Shown: positions 44,754 to 55,028 of the stretch, piece by piece
Layout of the letters: each line of letters begins with the position of its first letter
Numbering within the stretch: position 1 is the first letter of the stretch
From: Rhodococcus sp. 4CII
GTDB lineage: Bacteria > Actinomycetota > Actinomycetes > Mycobacteriales > Mycobacteriaceae
Direction: 5' to 3'
NCBI RefSeq assembly: GCF_014256275.1
Contig: NZ_JACCFE010000002.1
Location: forward strand, 6,522,001 to 6,586,000
Length of the DNA stretch: 64,000 bases
Notes under the pieces: generated by a model
Databases searched by the model: none
What the model saw: only the letters and a program-made list of their open reading frames with translations
Told to the model about the DNA's origin: nothing
Position numbers and translations under genes: made by a program

Positions 44754-44807
44754 TTTACCGTCCGGACGGTTCACGGTATGGTAACGAAACTGTACCGGCT
44801 GGACGGT
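44754..44807 (+). promoter_or_regulatory. MFS promoter with two TetR operators
   Basis: A -35 TTTACC (44754-44759) and -10 TATGGT (44777-44782) are spaced 17 bp. The perfect palindrome ACCGTCCGGACGGT (44757-44770) covers the -35 and spacer. An imperfect copy ACCGGCTGGACGGT (44794-44807) lies at the expected transcript start. The centres are 37 bp apart. Repressor bound at either would block transcription of the pump gene, and the first would also cover the tetR promoter region. Confidence 0.75.
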
Positions 44808-44855
44808 TCATGTACCGTGTCCGCTCTCGAATCGGAAAGTTGCAGGAAGATAAAC

Positions 44856-46421
44856 ATGTCTGTCTCCACGGATCGCGGGATCAACGGCGCCCACGGCGCA
44901 CCAGATCAGTCCTCCGCATCGCGCCGAGACTGGCTCGGACTCGTCGTCCTGGCATTCGCCGTCCTCCTGATCGCCGTCGACGGCACGGTGCTCGACCTTG
45001 CACTGCCGTTCATCAGCGCCGACCTCGAACCGAGCAGCACGCAGTTGCTCTGGATCATCGACGTCTACTCGTTCGTCCTCGCGGGTCTGCTCATCACGAT
45101 GGGCACGCTCGGCGACCGGATCGGACGGCGCCGGCTGCTGCTCATCGGTGCCGCCGGATTCGGTATCGCATCGCTGATCGCGGCCTGGGCGCCCACGCCC
45201 GAGATGCTGATCGCCGCGCGTGTGCTGCAGGGAATCTCGGGCGCGACGCTGATGCCCGCGACCCTCGGCCTGATCCGCACCATCTTCGTCGACCCGCGCC
45301 AGCGGACCCTCGCCATCGGCGTGTGGGGTGCGATGGCCGGCGGCGGCACCGCGGCGGGCCCGCTGATCGGCGGCTGGCTGCTCGAGCACTTCTGGTGGGG
45401 CTCGGTCTTCCTGATCAACCTCCCCGTGATGCTGGTGCTGATCGCCGTCGGGCCGCTGGTGATCCCCGAGTCCAAGGATCCCGCGCCGGGACGCTTCGAC
45501 CTGATCAGCGCGGCGCTGTCGATGACGACGATGCTGCCGCTGGTGTACGCGGTCAAGGAGACCGTGGTGCACGGCGTCGACCCCGTCCTCCTCGCCGTCG
45601 GTCTCGTCGGCGTCGTGTCGGGTGCGGTGTTCGTGCGCAGGCAGAGGTCGATGGAGGACCCGATGATCGACATCGGCCTGTTCGCCAAGCCGGCATTCTC
45701 GACCGCCGTCCTCACCAACCTGCTGTCCATCTTCGCGCTCGCCGGTGTGCTGTTCTTCGGATCGCAGTACCTGCAGTTGGTGCTGGGCAACAGCGCATTC
45801 GAATCGGGGGTGCTGATGCTGCCCGGCATGCTGATGAGCGCGATCACGGCGCTCGCGGCGGCCTGGCTGGTGCGCCGGTGGGCCACCTCGCACGTGCTCG
45901 GCGGCGGACTCGCGGTCGCCGGCGCGGGTGCCGCGCTGATGCTCACGCTCGGCGTCGACGGTGCCCCGACCATGTTCGTCGTCGGCTTCGGTCTCGCCGG
46001 CACCGGTGTCGGTATCGCGCTGACCCTGACGTCCGACCTCGTGGTCAGCGCCGTCGAACCCGAACGGGCAGGCGCCGCTTCGGCGGTGTCCGAGACGGCG
46101 TACGAACTCGGCATCGCGCTCGGCGTCGCGGTGCTGGGCAGCGTCGTCATGGCGATCTTCCGATCCGGACTCGACACGTCGATGCTGGCCCCGGACCAGG
46201 TCGAGGCTGCGCAGGGCACCCTCGGCGCCGCGGTCGCGGAGGCTCAGCACCTCCCCGACACGGCGCGGACGGTGTTCCTCGAGTCCGCGCAGGCGTCGTT
46301 CGTCGACGGCATGCACGTGGCCGCCGGCGCGACCGCCGTGATCATGTTCGCGACCGCGATCCTCGTCCTGCGGATGCTGCGCGACCGTCAGGGCGAGCTG
46401 TCGAGCACCACGAACGAGTGA
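44856..46421 (+). CDS. MFS drug/H+ antiporter, 14-helix (EmrB/QacA) type
   Basis: The 521-residue transporter has 14 predicted membrane helices. DHA2 motifs include motif A-like GTLGDRIGRRRLLLIG (about residues 85-100) and motif C-like GVWGAMAGGGTAAGPLIGGWLL, with an acidic residue in helix 1 (AVDGTVLDLALP). It probably exports toxic compounds using the proton gradient. ATG 44856 follows AGGAAGA. Two TetR operators lie upstream. The 3' end overlaps the convergent treZ gene by 34 bp. Confidence 0.88.
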   Translation: MSVSTDRGINGAHGAPDQSSASRRDWLGLVVLAFAVLLIAVDGTVLDLALPFISADLEPSSTQLLWIIDVYSFVLAGLLITMGTLGDRIGRRRLLLIGAAGFGIASLIAAWAPTPEMLIAARVLQGISGATLMPATLGLIRTIFVDPRQRTLAIGVWGAMAGGGTAAGPLIGGWLLEHFWWGSVFLINLPVMLVLIAVGPLVIPESKDPAPGRFDLISAALSMTTMLPLVYAVKETVVHGVDPVLLAVGLVGVVSGAVFVRRQRSMEDPMIDIGLFAKPAFSTAVLTNLLSIFALAGVLFFGSQYLQLVLGNSAFESGVLMLPGMLMSAITALAAAWLVRRWATSHVLGGGLAVAGAGAALMLTLGVDGAPTMFVVGFGLAGTGVGIALTLTSDLVVSAVEPERAGAASAVSETAYELGIALGVAVLGSVVMAIFRSGLDTSMLAPDQVEAAQGTLGAAVAEAQHLPDTARTVFLESAQASFVDGMHVAAGATAVIMFATAILVLRMLRDRQGELSSTTNE

Positions 46422-48121
46422 CCCGGTAGCACCGTCGCCGACGCCGTCTCGTCCTGCGTCGGCGGCTCCCACCAGAGCAGAGGGGAGCCGCCGACCGGGA
46501 CGGTCACCGGTTCGGCACTCAGGTTGCAGGCGATCCGGAGCGCGCCGCGGTGGATCACGATCCACTGCAACGCCTCGTCGTAGTCGACGGACAGGTTCGC
46601 GAGCCACGGATCCGTCAGCTCCGCGCGATCCCGTCGCAGGCGCAGCAACGAGCGGTAGCAGTCCAGCAGCCGGGCGTGCGGCTCACGGGCCGCCTCGTCC
46701 CAGTCGAGCTTGGACCGTTCGAACGTCTCCGGATCCTGCGGATCGGGGACGTCGTCCGTGCTCCAGCCGTGCTCCGCGAACTCCGCCTTGCGCCCCTCCG
46801 CCGTGGCCTTCGCGAGTTCCGGCTCCGGATGCGAGGTGAAGAACTGGAACGGGGTGCTCGCGCCCCACTCCTCGCCCATGAACAGCATCGGCGTGAACGG
46901 CGAGCAGAGGACCAGCGCGGCCTTCACCGCGAGCTGCCCCGGGTCGAGATAGGCGCCGGGGCGGTCTCCGATCGCACGGTTCCCGATCTGATCGTGAGTA
47001 CATGTGTACGTGACCAGGGAACTGGCGGGTGTCCGCCTCGTGTCCAGAGGCCTGCCGTGGGTGCGGCCACGGAACGTCGAGTAGGTCCCGGCGTGGAACC
47101 AGCCCTGACGCAGCGTCGCGGCGAGGCAGGCCATCGAACCGAAATCGCCGTAATAGCCCTGCCTCTCGCCCGAGACGGCGGCGTGGATCGCATGGTGCAC
47201 GTCGTCGTCCCACTGCGCGTCGAGGCCGAAGCCGCCCGCGGACCGCGACGTGATCAGGCGGGGATCGTTGAGGTCGCTCTCGGCGACCAGTGTCAGCGGC
47301 CGCCTCAGATGCGCCGACAGCCGGCGGGTCGCGACCGCGAGATCCTCGAGCAGGTGGGTGGCGGTGTGGTCCACGAGCGCGTGCACGGCGTCCAGGCGCA
47401 GCGCGTCGATGTGGAACTCGCGAAACCAACGCAACGCGTTGTCGATGATGTAGCGGCGCACCTCGCCGCTGCCGGGGCCGTCGAGGTTGATGCTCCGGCC
47501 CCAGGTGTTCGCGCCCTGCGCCAGGTAGGGGCCGTACCGGTCGAGGTAGTTCCCGGACGGTCCGAGATGGTTGTACACGGCGTCCAGGACAACGCCGAGA
47601 CCGCGGGCGTGGCACGCGTCGACGAGCGTCTGCAGACCGTCCGGCCCGCCGTACCCCTCGTGCACCGTGTACCAGAGGACGCCGTCGTAACCCCAGTTGT
47701 GTGTTCCGTTGAAACCGTTGACGGGCATCAGTTCCACGAAGTCGACACCGAGGTCGACGAGATGGTCGAGTCTGTCGACGGCGGCGGCGAACGTCCCCTC
47801 GGTCGTGAACGTGCCCACGTGCAGTTCGTAGACGACCGACCCCGCGAGTTGCCGCCCGGTCCAGTGCGAGTCGGTCCAGGCGCTCTCGTCGACAATGTGG
47901 AGTTGGGAGGGGCTGTGCACTCCGTCGGGCTGGCGCGGGGACCGGGGGTCGGGCAGCACGGTGTCGCCGTCGTCGAGGAGGAATCCGTACCGGGAATTCG
48001 GCGACGCCGGGGCGTCCACTCGCCACCACCCGTCCGATGACCGGATCATGTCGTGGCGTTCACCGTCGACCTCTACGCGAACGGACGTCGGAATCGGGGC
48101 CCATACCTCGAATGTGTGCAC
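46388..48121 (-). CDS. treZ: Malto-oligosyltrehalose trehalohydrolase TreZ
   Basis: TreZ releases trehalose from the maltooligosyl-trehalose made by TreY. The 577-residue GH13 enzyme has an N-terminal beta-sandwich (HTFEVWAP onward). Its catalytic barrel shows GVDFVELMPVNGFNG, DAVYNHLGP, the nucleophile region IDALRLDAVHALVD and VAESDLNDPR. GTG 48121 gives the usual family N-terminus, though its ribosome binding site is weak. In M. tuberculosis treZ follows treY and treX directly; here about 2.2 kb of other genes lie between. The end overlaps the convergent MFS gene by 34 bp. Confidence 0.93.
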   Translation of the reverse strand: MHTFEVWAPIPTSVRVEVDGERHDMIRSSDGWWRVDAPASPNSRYGFLLDDGDTVLPDPRSPRQPDGVHSPSQLHIVDESAWTDSHWTGRQLAGSVVYELHVGTFTTEGTFAAAVDRLDHLVDLGVDFVELMPVNGFNGTHNWGYDGVLWYTVHEGYGGPDGLQTLVDACHARGLGVVLDAVYNHLGPSGNYLDRYGPYLAQGANTWGRSINLDGPGSGEVRRYIIDNALRWFREFHIDALRLDAVHALVDHTATHLLEDLAVATRRLSAHLRRPLTLVAESDLNDPRLITSRSAGGFGLDAQWDDDVHHAIHAAVSGERQGYYGDFGSMACLAATLRQGWFHAGTYSTFRGRTHGRPLDTRRTPASSLVTYTCTHDQIGNRAIGDRPGAYLDPGQLAVKAALVLCSPFTPMLFMGEEWGASTPFQFFTSHPEPELAKATAEGRKAEFAEHGWSTDDVPDPQDPETFERSKLDWDEAAREPHARLLDCYRSLLRLRRDRAELTDPWLANLSVDYDEALQWIVIHRGALRIACNLSAEPVTVPVGGSPLLWWEPPTQDETASATVLPGHSFVVLDSSP

Positions 48122-48161
48122 CCGATCAGCATGCCCGTACCCGGCGGCCCGCGCAGGACAG

Positions 48162-48311
48162 TCAGCTGTCGGACGCGCCGGAGTCGTCGGCCTCCTCGAT
48201 GATCTCGGCGCCGAGAACGGACAACCGGTGCTCCTCGGCGTCCTGCACGGTGCCGAAGTCGTGCTCCTCGAGCACGTTGCGGTCCTTGTCGAGGTATCGG
48301 TACGTGGCCAT
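48162..48311 (-). CDS. Small conserved acidic protein (49 aa)
   Basis: The product starts MATYRYLDKDRNVLEEHDF and ends in an acidic ADDSGASDS tail; it has no membrane segment or cysteine. ATG 48311 follows GGTGGGAAC, a good ribosome binding site. It is 40 bp upstream of treZ on the same strand and divergent from the DUF1918 gene. Its fold and role are unknown. The coding call rests on the start signal and codon pattern; the peptide resembles small actinobacterial proteins with a YxYLDxxG-like opening. Confidence 0.6.
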   Translation of the reverse strand: MATYRYLDKDRNVLEEHDFGTVQDAEEHRLSVLGAEIIEEADDSGASDS

Positions 48312-48420
48312 GTTCCCACCCTGGCACACCCGCGCGAAGGCGGCGGCGAGTCGGCCCTTTCGCGTCGACTCCGGAAGTAGCAAGCTGAGAGTACGGACTC
48401 GAACGTCGCGAGGAGCAGTC

Positions 48421-48609
48421 ATGCACGTAGCAGTGGGAGACCGGTTACACGTTCAGGGCCGGGTGGTCGGAGTGCACGAGACCACCGCCGAGGTCGTGGA
48501 GGTTCACGGAGCGAACGGCGAACCGCCCTATCTCGTCCGGTACGACGACGGCCACGAGGCGCTCGTGTTTCCCGGATCCGATGCCTGGGTGGAACACCCG
48601 AAGTCGTAG
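48421..48609 (+). CDS. DUF1918-domain small protein
   Basis: The 62-residue product is nearly all DUF1918: VAVGDRLHVQGRVVGVHETTAEVVEVHG, given by its key points GDRL, GR-VG and EV-EV-G (residues 3-30). PYLVRYDDGHEALVFPGSDAWVEH follows in shortened form at about 36-59, with the YDDGH motif. It looks like a small beta-barrel of SH3/Tudor kind. Members are widespread in actinobacteria, often near stress genes, and have no proven function. ATG 48421 follows GAGGAGC. Confidence 0.82.
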   Translation: MHVAVGDRLHVQGRVVGVHETTAEVVEVHGANGEPPYLVRYDDGHEALVFPGSDAWVEHPKS

Positions 48610-48631
48610 GTACCGGGGCGTTTCGCCTGGT

Positions 48632-48689
48632 CGATGCGTGGCGCATCGCCGTGCCGTATCGATTGCACGGCCGATGCATCGAATGCATC
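48632..48689. promoter_or_regulatory. Two inverted repeats, probable TetR autoregulatory operators
   Basis: CGATGCG-TGG-CGCATCG (48632-48648) and GATGCAT-CGA-ATGCATC (48673-48689) are perfect 7-bp dyads sharing GATGC/GCATC ends, with centres 41 bp apart (about four helical turns). They lie directly upstream of the tetR start at 48702, so autoregulation is the simplest reading. Confidence 0.65.
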
Positions 48690-48701
48690 TATCGTGAGAC
48701 C

Positions 48702-49328
48702 GTGCCCGAAATCGCCAAGAGGACGTACAGTTCGCCGCTGCGTGCGCAATCGGCGCGCCGGACCCGTCTCCTCGTCCGCGATGCCGCGGCCCGGCTGTTC
48801 ACCGAGCGCGGATTCGTCAGCACCACGGTGCGGAACGTGGCCGAGGCCGCCGGGGTGTCGACCCGCACTGTCTTCACCGCATTCCCCGGCGGCAAGGCGG
48901 AACTGTTCCACGAGGCACTGCACGCGGCGATCGACGGCGACTTCGGCGCGCCGCGCCCGCGCACACCCCGGGACGGCGACCCGGTCGAACGGATCCTCGA
49001 TCAGATGGTCGGGTACAGCACCGGGATCCTCGAGCGGGCCGGAACGCTGATGGTGACGTCGATCGAATCCTCGGGAGCGGACCCGGACATGCGGAGGTTC
49101 GCCGAGGACGGAGCGCGGGCGTCCGCCGAGAACGCGATGACCCTCGCCGAGGGCCTCGCTGCCCACGAACTCCTCCGTCCCGAGATCTCTGTCCAGCGGG
49201 CCGCGGACGTCCTGTTCACCGTCGTGTCCCCGCAGGTGTATTCGATGCTGCGCCGGCAGTGCGGATGGGACGTCGACGAATACCGGAACTGGGTGAAAGC
49301 AACGATCAGGGCGAGCCTGCTCCACTGA
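48702..49328 (+). CDS. TetR-family transcriptional regulator
   Basis: The 208-residue protein has an N-terminal TetR DNA-binding domain (ARLFTERGFVSTTVRNVAEAAGVSTRTVFTAF, key residues G-F-x-S-T-T-V and V-S-x-x-T-V-F, about 28-59). A divergent ligand domain follows. GTG 48702 lies 13 bp after the second of two perfect inverted repeats. The following oxidoreductase gene converges on it with 18 bp between stops, so it need not be its target. The ligand is unknown. Confidence 0.82.
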   Translation: MPEIAKRTYSSPLRAQSARRTRLLVRDAAARLFTERGFVSTTVRNVAEAAGVSTRTVFTAFPGGKAELFHEALHAAIDGDFGAPRPRTPRDGDPVERILDQMVGYSTGILERAGTLMVTSIESSGADPDMRRFAEDGARASAENAMTLAEGLAAHELLRPEISVQRAADVLFTVVSPQVYSMLRRQCGWDVDEYRNWVKATIRASLLH

Positions 49329-49346
49329 CCGAAGGTTGGATCACGG

Positions 49347-50288
49347 CTACGGCAGCAGAATGAATTTGCCCGCGGCGTGCGGCTTCCGGAGATCGGAGTG
49401 CGCAGTCGCCGCGTCGGACATCGCGTACGTGCGTGCGACGCGCACCCGGATGTCCCCGGCGCCCGCGAGATCGACCAGAGCGGTGCGTGCCCGCTTCCTG
49501 GGCTCCATGCCGTCCGGCCCCATCGCACCGACGATCCGGAACCCGAACTCGGCGTGTCGACGTCCGGGGACCGTCGTCACCAACCGTGAACGGTCCCGCA
49601 CCAGGGCCACGGACACGTCGATCGCCTCGTCGCCACCCGCGGTGTCGATGACGACGTCCACCCCGTCCGGTGCCAGCACGCGGATCCGGTCGCCGAGCCC
49701 GTCGCCGTACGACACCGGGGTGGCACCCAGAGACCGGACGTAGTCGTGGTTCTCCGGACGCGCCGTGCCGATGATCGTGGCGCCGCGAGCCCGCGCCAAC
49801 TGCACGACCATCGACCCCACGCCGCCCGCCGCCGCGTGCACGAGCAGCAGGTCGCCGCTGCCGACGTTGCCCGTGTCGAGAGTGTCGACCGCGGTGGCCC
49901 CGACCGCGAGAAGTCCGGCAGCCTCGTTCCACGGCAACGACGCCGGTTTCGGGACGACCGAATCACCGGACACGACAAGCCGATCGGCGTACGCCTCGGA
50001 CAGCGGATAGGCGATCACCTCGTCCCCCACCGAGAGGGATCCCATCGGCCCGGCCGCGCCGGCGCCCACCTGGGCGACGACTCCCGCGGCCTCACTGCCG
50101 AGGCCCAGAGGGAGGGCGGCCGGGTCGGCGCCGAAGGATCCGCTGTAGAGCTTGTAGTCGAACGGGTTGACGCCGATGGCGCGAACCTCGAGCACCACCT
50201 CGCCGGGGGCGGGATCGACCGGCTCCGCTTCCACGACCGCGAGGACCTCCGGCCCTCCGTACGCCCGGGCAACCACTCGTCGCGACAT
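49347..50288 (-). CDS. Zinc-independent NADPH:quinone oxidoreductase (MDR family)
   Basis: The 313-residue medium-chain dehydrogenase/reductase has a GroES-like domain (VRAIGVNPFDYKLYSG, about residues 32-47) and a Rossmann domain with LVHAAAGGVGSMVVQLA (about 148-164), the AAGGVG loop of quinone oxidoreductases. The zinc-ligand cysteines of alcohol dehydrogenases are absent. It likely reduces quinones or enones with NADPH. The start is ATG 50288, with no clear Shine-Dalgarno. It lies 58 bp downstream of treY on the same strand, separated by an inverted repeat. Confidence 0.82.
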   Translation of the reverse strand: MSRRVVARAYGGPEVLAVVEAEPVDPAPGEVVLEVRAIGVNPFDYKLYSGSFGADPAALPLGLGSEAAGVVAQVGAGAAGPMGSLSVGDEVIAYPLSEAYADRLVVSGDSVVPKPASLPWNEAAGLLAVGATAVDTLDTGNVGSGDLLLVHAAAGGVGSMVVQLARARGATIIGTARPENHDYVRSLGATPVSYGDGLGDRIRVLAPDGVDVVIDTAGGDEAIDVSVALVRDRSRLVTTVPGRRHAEFGFRIVGAMGPDGMEPRKRARTALVDLAGAGDIRVRVARTYAMSDAATAHSDLRKPHAAGKFILLP

Positions 50289-50306
50289 ACAAGAGCCAGT
50301 ACCCGT

Positions 50307-50350
50307 GTGAGTACTTCTCAACCGCGGGCGGGCGGTCGACAAGTACTCAC
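50307..50350. repeat. 10-bp inverted repeat between treY and the oxidoreductase gene
   Basis: GTGAGTACTT (50307-50316) and AAGTACTCAC (50341-50350) are perfect inverted copies around a 24-bp GC-rich centre. The second arm covers the treY stop codon. It could be a terminator or processing stem after treY, or an operator for the oxidoreductase gene. Confidence 0.5.
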
Positions 50351-52704
50351 AGGGCCAGGAGGGCAACGGGATATCGGGAGAACAGTGCGGCGACGTCGAC
50401 GGGGCCGCCGGGGTACGCCCGGGAGGTGAGCAGGTCGGTCCAGGTGCCGGCGGGGAGGGTGACGGTGGTGTCTCCCCACCCGCATTGCTCCACGTCGACG
50501 CTGTGACGGGTGGCCAGCGCCACCACGTCCGGAGCCGCGTCCGCGCGTCCGCGCAGGAACCCGATCAGATGCTCCGCCGCCGCGCCCGACGCGAAGATCG
50601 GCGCGTAGGTCCCGCCGGCGAAGCTGTCCGGACGGTCCCGCCGCAGGCGCAGCGCCGTCCGGACGACGTGCATCTTCGCCGCGCCCGTCGCGTCGACCGG
50701 CGGAGTGTCGAGTCCGGCGAGCAGGTCCCGCCGCACGTCGTAGTCGACTGGACGCCGATTGTCCGGGTCGACGAGGGAGTCTTCCCACAGCTCGGTGCCC
50801 TGGTACACGTCCGGGATACCCGGTCCGCACAGCTGGAGAAGCTTCTGGCCGAGTGCGTCCGACCAGGCGTGCGGCGCCAGCTGGGCGCACAGCGAACCGA
50901 GCGCCTTCCCGACGGTTCCGTCGATCACGGTGTCGAGCCAGCGGTGGAGGTCCCGTTCGAAGTCGTCGTTCACGGCGTTCCACGACGTCCGGGTTCCGGC
51001 TTCGCGGACGGCCTTCTCCGCGTACGCGTGGATGCGGTCGCGGAAGTCGGGCACGTCGGCGGCGGCCCGGCCGTCGACCGGCCATACCCCGAACAGGTTC
51101 TGCCACAGGAACAGCCCGGTGGCGGGATCCGGGCTGGGGGCGATGCGCTCCCACTGGTCGACGCATTCGGCCCACAGGTCCGGCACCTGAGACAGGATGC
51201 CGATCCGGGCGCGGACGTCCTCCCCGCGTTTGGTGTCGTGCGTCGACAGGGTCGTCATCGCCCGCGGCCACCGGGAGGCCCGCTCGGCTGCCGCGAGGTG
51301 GAATTCGGCGGGGGAGACCCCGACGTTCGCCGGGTTGCCGCCCACTTCCTGCAGTGACACCAGCCGGGCGGTGCGGTAGAACAGGCAGTCCTCCACGGAT
51401 TTCGCCATCACGGCGCCGCACACCTGCTGGAAGCGGGTCGCTGCCTCGCCTCCGGCGATCAGGGCGGCGCCGAGGGCGGACAGTGCGTCGGACCGCTGCG
51501 GTTCGCGCCGAGCGGCGTCACCGATCACGCGGGCCGCGAGCCCGGCGAGTGGGCTGTAGTCGGACCGGTACACGGGCATGGCCGCGACGACGTCGACGAC
51601 AGCGTCGCGGACGTCCTCGCTGTCGCAGTCGGTGCCGGTCTCCGCGCGGATCGCCCGCACGAGACGCCGGACCTCCGGCGCGAGGATGGTGCGGGCGACG
51701 TCCTTCTTGATGGCGGTTTCGTGTGCGTGGATCCAGGCCGCGTCACCCCGTTCGCCCGTGCGGGACGCCGACAGCGCGGTGAGCGCGGGTGCTCCCGACG
51801 GGTCGACGAAGACGCCGCCGAGTTCGGCCAGTGCGTCGTAGCCGGTGGTGCCCTCGATCGGCAGGTGGTCGTCGAGGGGTTCCGAGTGACCCAGGATCTT
51901 TTCGACGACGAGCCACCGGTCCGCACCGATCACATTCCGCAGCCGGTCGAGATACTCGGCCGGATCGGACAATCCGTCGGGATGGTCGATGCGCACTCCG
52001 TCGATCAACCCGTCCGCCACCCAGCTCCGCAGCTCGCGGTGCGAGGCCTCGAATACGCGGGGATCTTCCTGCCGGATACCGGCCAGTTCGCTGACCGCGA
52101 AGAACCGGCGGTACCCGATGAGCCCGGAGTCCCACGGGACCAGCCGGTACGACTGAGCGTCGTGCACCGCTACCGGTTCGGCGGCATCGGTGCCGGGGGC
52201 GATCGGGAACCGGTGCTCGTAGAACGCGAGCAGCGGCTCGGGACCCGAGCGGTCGACGGTCAGCGACGCGAGGTCGGCGCCCGATCCGAGAACCGGCAGC
52301 GCGAGCCGAGCGTCGGCCCCGTTGTCCGCGCTCCAGTCGATGTCGAAGAAGTCGGCGTATTCGGAGCGGCGACCGTGGGTGAGAACGTCCCACCACCAGG
52401 CGTTCTCACGCGGCTGTGCGACGCCCACATGATTGGGGACGAGGTCGACGACGATCCCCATGCCGCGTTCTCGCACCGCCCGCGACAGTGCGACGAGCGC
52501 CTCCCGGCCGCCGAGGGCGGGGGACACCCGGGTGACGTCGGTGACGTCGTAGCCGTGGGTCGATCCGGTGGTGGCCGTCAGGATCGGCGACAGGTAGACG
52601 TGCGAGATCCCCAGGTCGTCGAGATAGCCGGCGACCGCGGCGGCCTCCGCCAGGGTGAAGCAGTCACCACGCAGCTGGACCCGGTACGTTGCCGTGATCG
52701 ACAT
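50347..52704 (-). CDS. treY: Maltooligosyl trehalose synthase TreY
   Basis: TreY converts the reducing-end alpha-1,4 bond of maltodextrins to alpha,alpha-1,1, forming maltooligosyl-trehalose for TreZ. The 785-residue GH13 enzyme starts SITATYRVQL, with LGISHVYLSPILTATTGSTHGYDV, DLVPNHVGV and the catalytic region GVRIDHPDGLSDP in order. Near the C-terminus are PDVYQGTELW and DNRRPVDYDVR. ATG 52704 follows GACGAGGA. It lies 14 bp after treX, so the two are co-transcribed. Confidence 0.95.
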   Translation of the reverse strand: MSITATYRVQLRGDCFTLAEAAAVAGYLDDLGISHVYLSPILTATTGSTHGYDVTDVTRVSPALGGREALVALSRAVRERGMGIVVDLVPNHVGVAQPRENAWWWDVLTHGRRSEYADFFDIDWSADNGADARLALPVLGSGADLASLTVDRSGPEPLLAFYEHRFPIAPGTDAAEPVAVHDAQSYRLVPWDSGLIGYRRFFAVSELAGIRQEDPRVFEASHRELRSWVADGLIDGVRIDHPDGLSDPAEYLDRLRNVIGADRWLVVEKILGHSEPLDDHLPIEGTTGYDALAELGGVFVDPSGAPALTALSASRTGERGDAAWIHAHETAIKKDVARTILAPEVRRLVRAIRAETGTDCDSEDVRDAVVDVVAAMPVYRSDYSPLAGLAARVIGDAARREPQRSDALSALGAALIAGGEAATRFQQVCGAVMAKSVEDCLFYRTARLVSLQEVGGNPANVGVSPAEFHLAAAERASRWPRAMTTLSTHDTKRGEDVRARIGILSQVPDLWAECVDQWERIAPSPDPATGLFLWQNLFGVWPVDGRAAADVPDFRDRIHAYAEKAVREAGTRTSWNAVNDDFERDLHRWLDTVIDGTVGKALGSLCAQLAPHAWSDALGQKLLQLCGPGIPDVYQGTELWEDSLVDPDNRRPVDYDVRRDLLAGLDTPPVDATGAAKMHVVRTALRLRRDRPDSFAGGTYAPIFASGAAAEHLIGFLRGRADAAPDVVALATRHSVDVEQCGWGDTTVTLPAGTWTDLLTSRAYPGGPVDVAALFSRYPVALLAL

Positions 52705-52718
52705 TCCTCGTCCCCGGC

Positions 52719-54974
<2,256 letters not shown>

Positions 54975-55028
54975 ATCGAGAACACTAGCCCGCGTTCGCG
55001 TCGCTCTCAGCCCGACGAGAGCGCACCG

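Noticed and set aside
44727..44774. GTG 44774 as the TetR start
   Set aside because: It lies beyond the first operator; the family N-terminus begins at ATG 44726.
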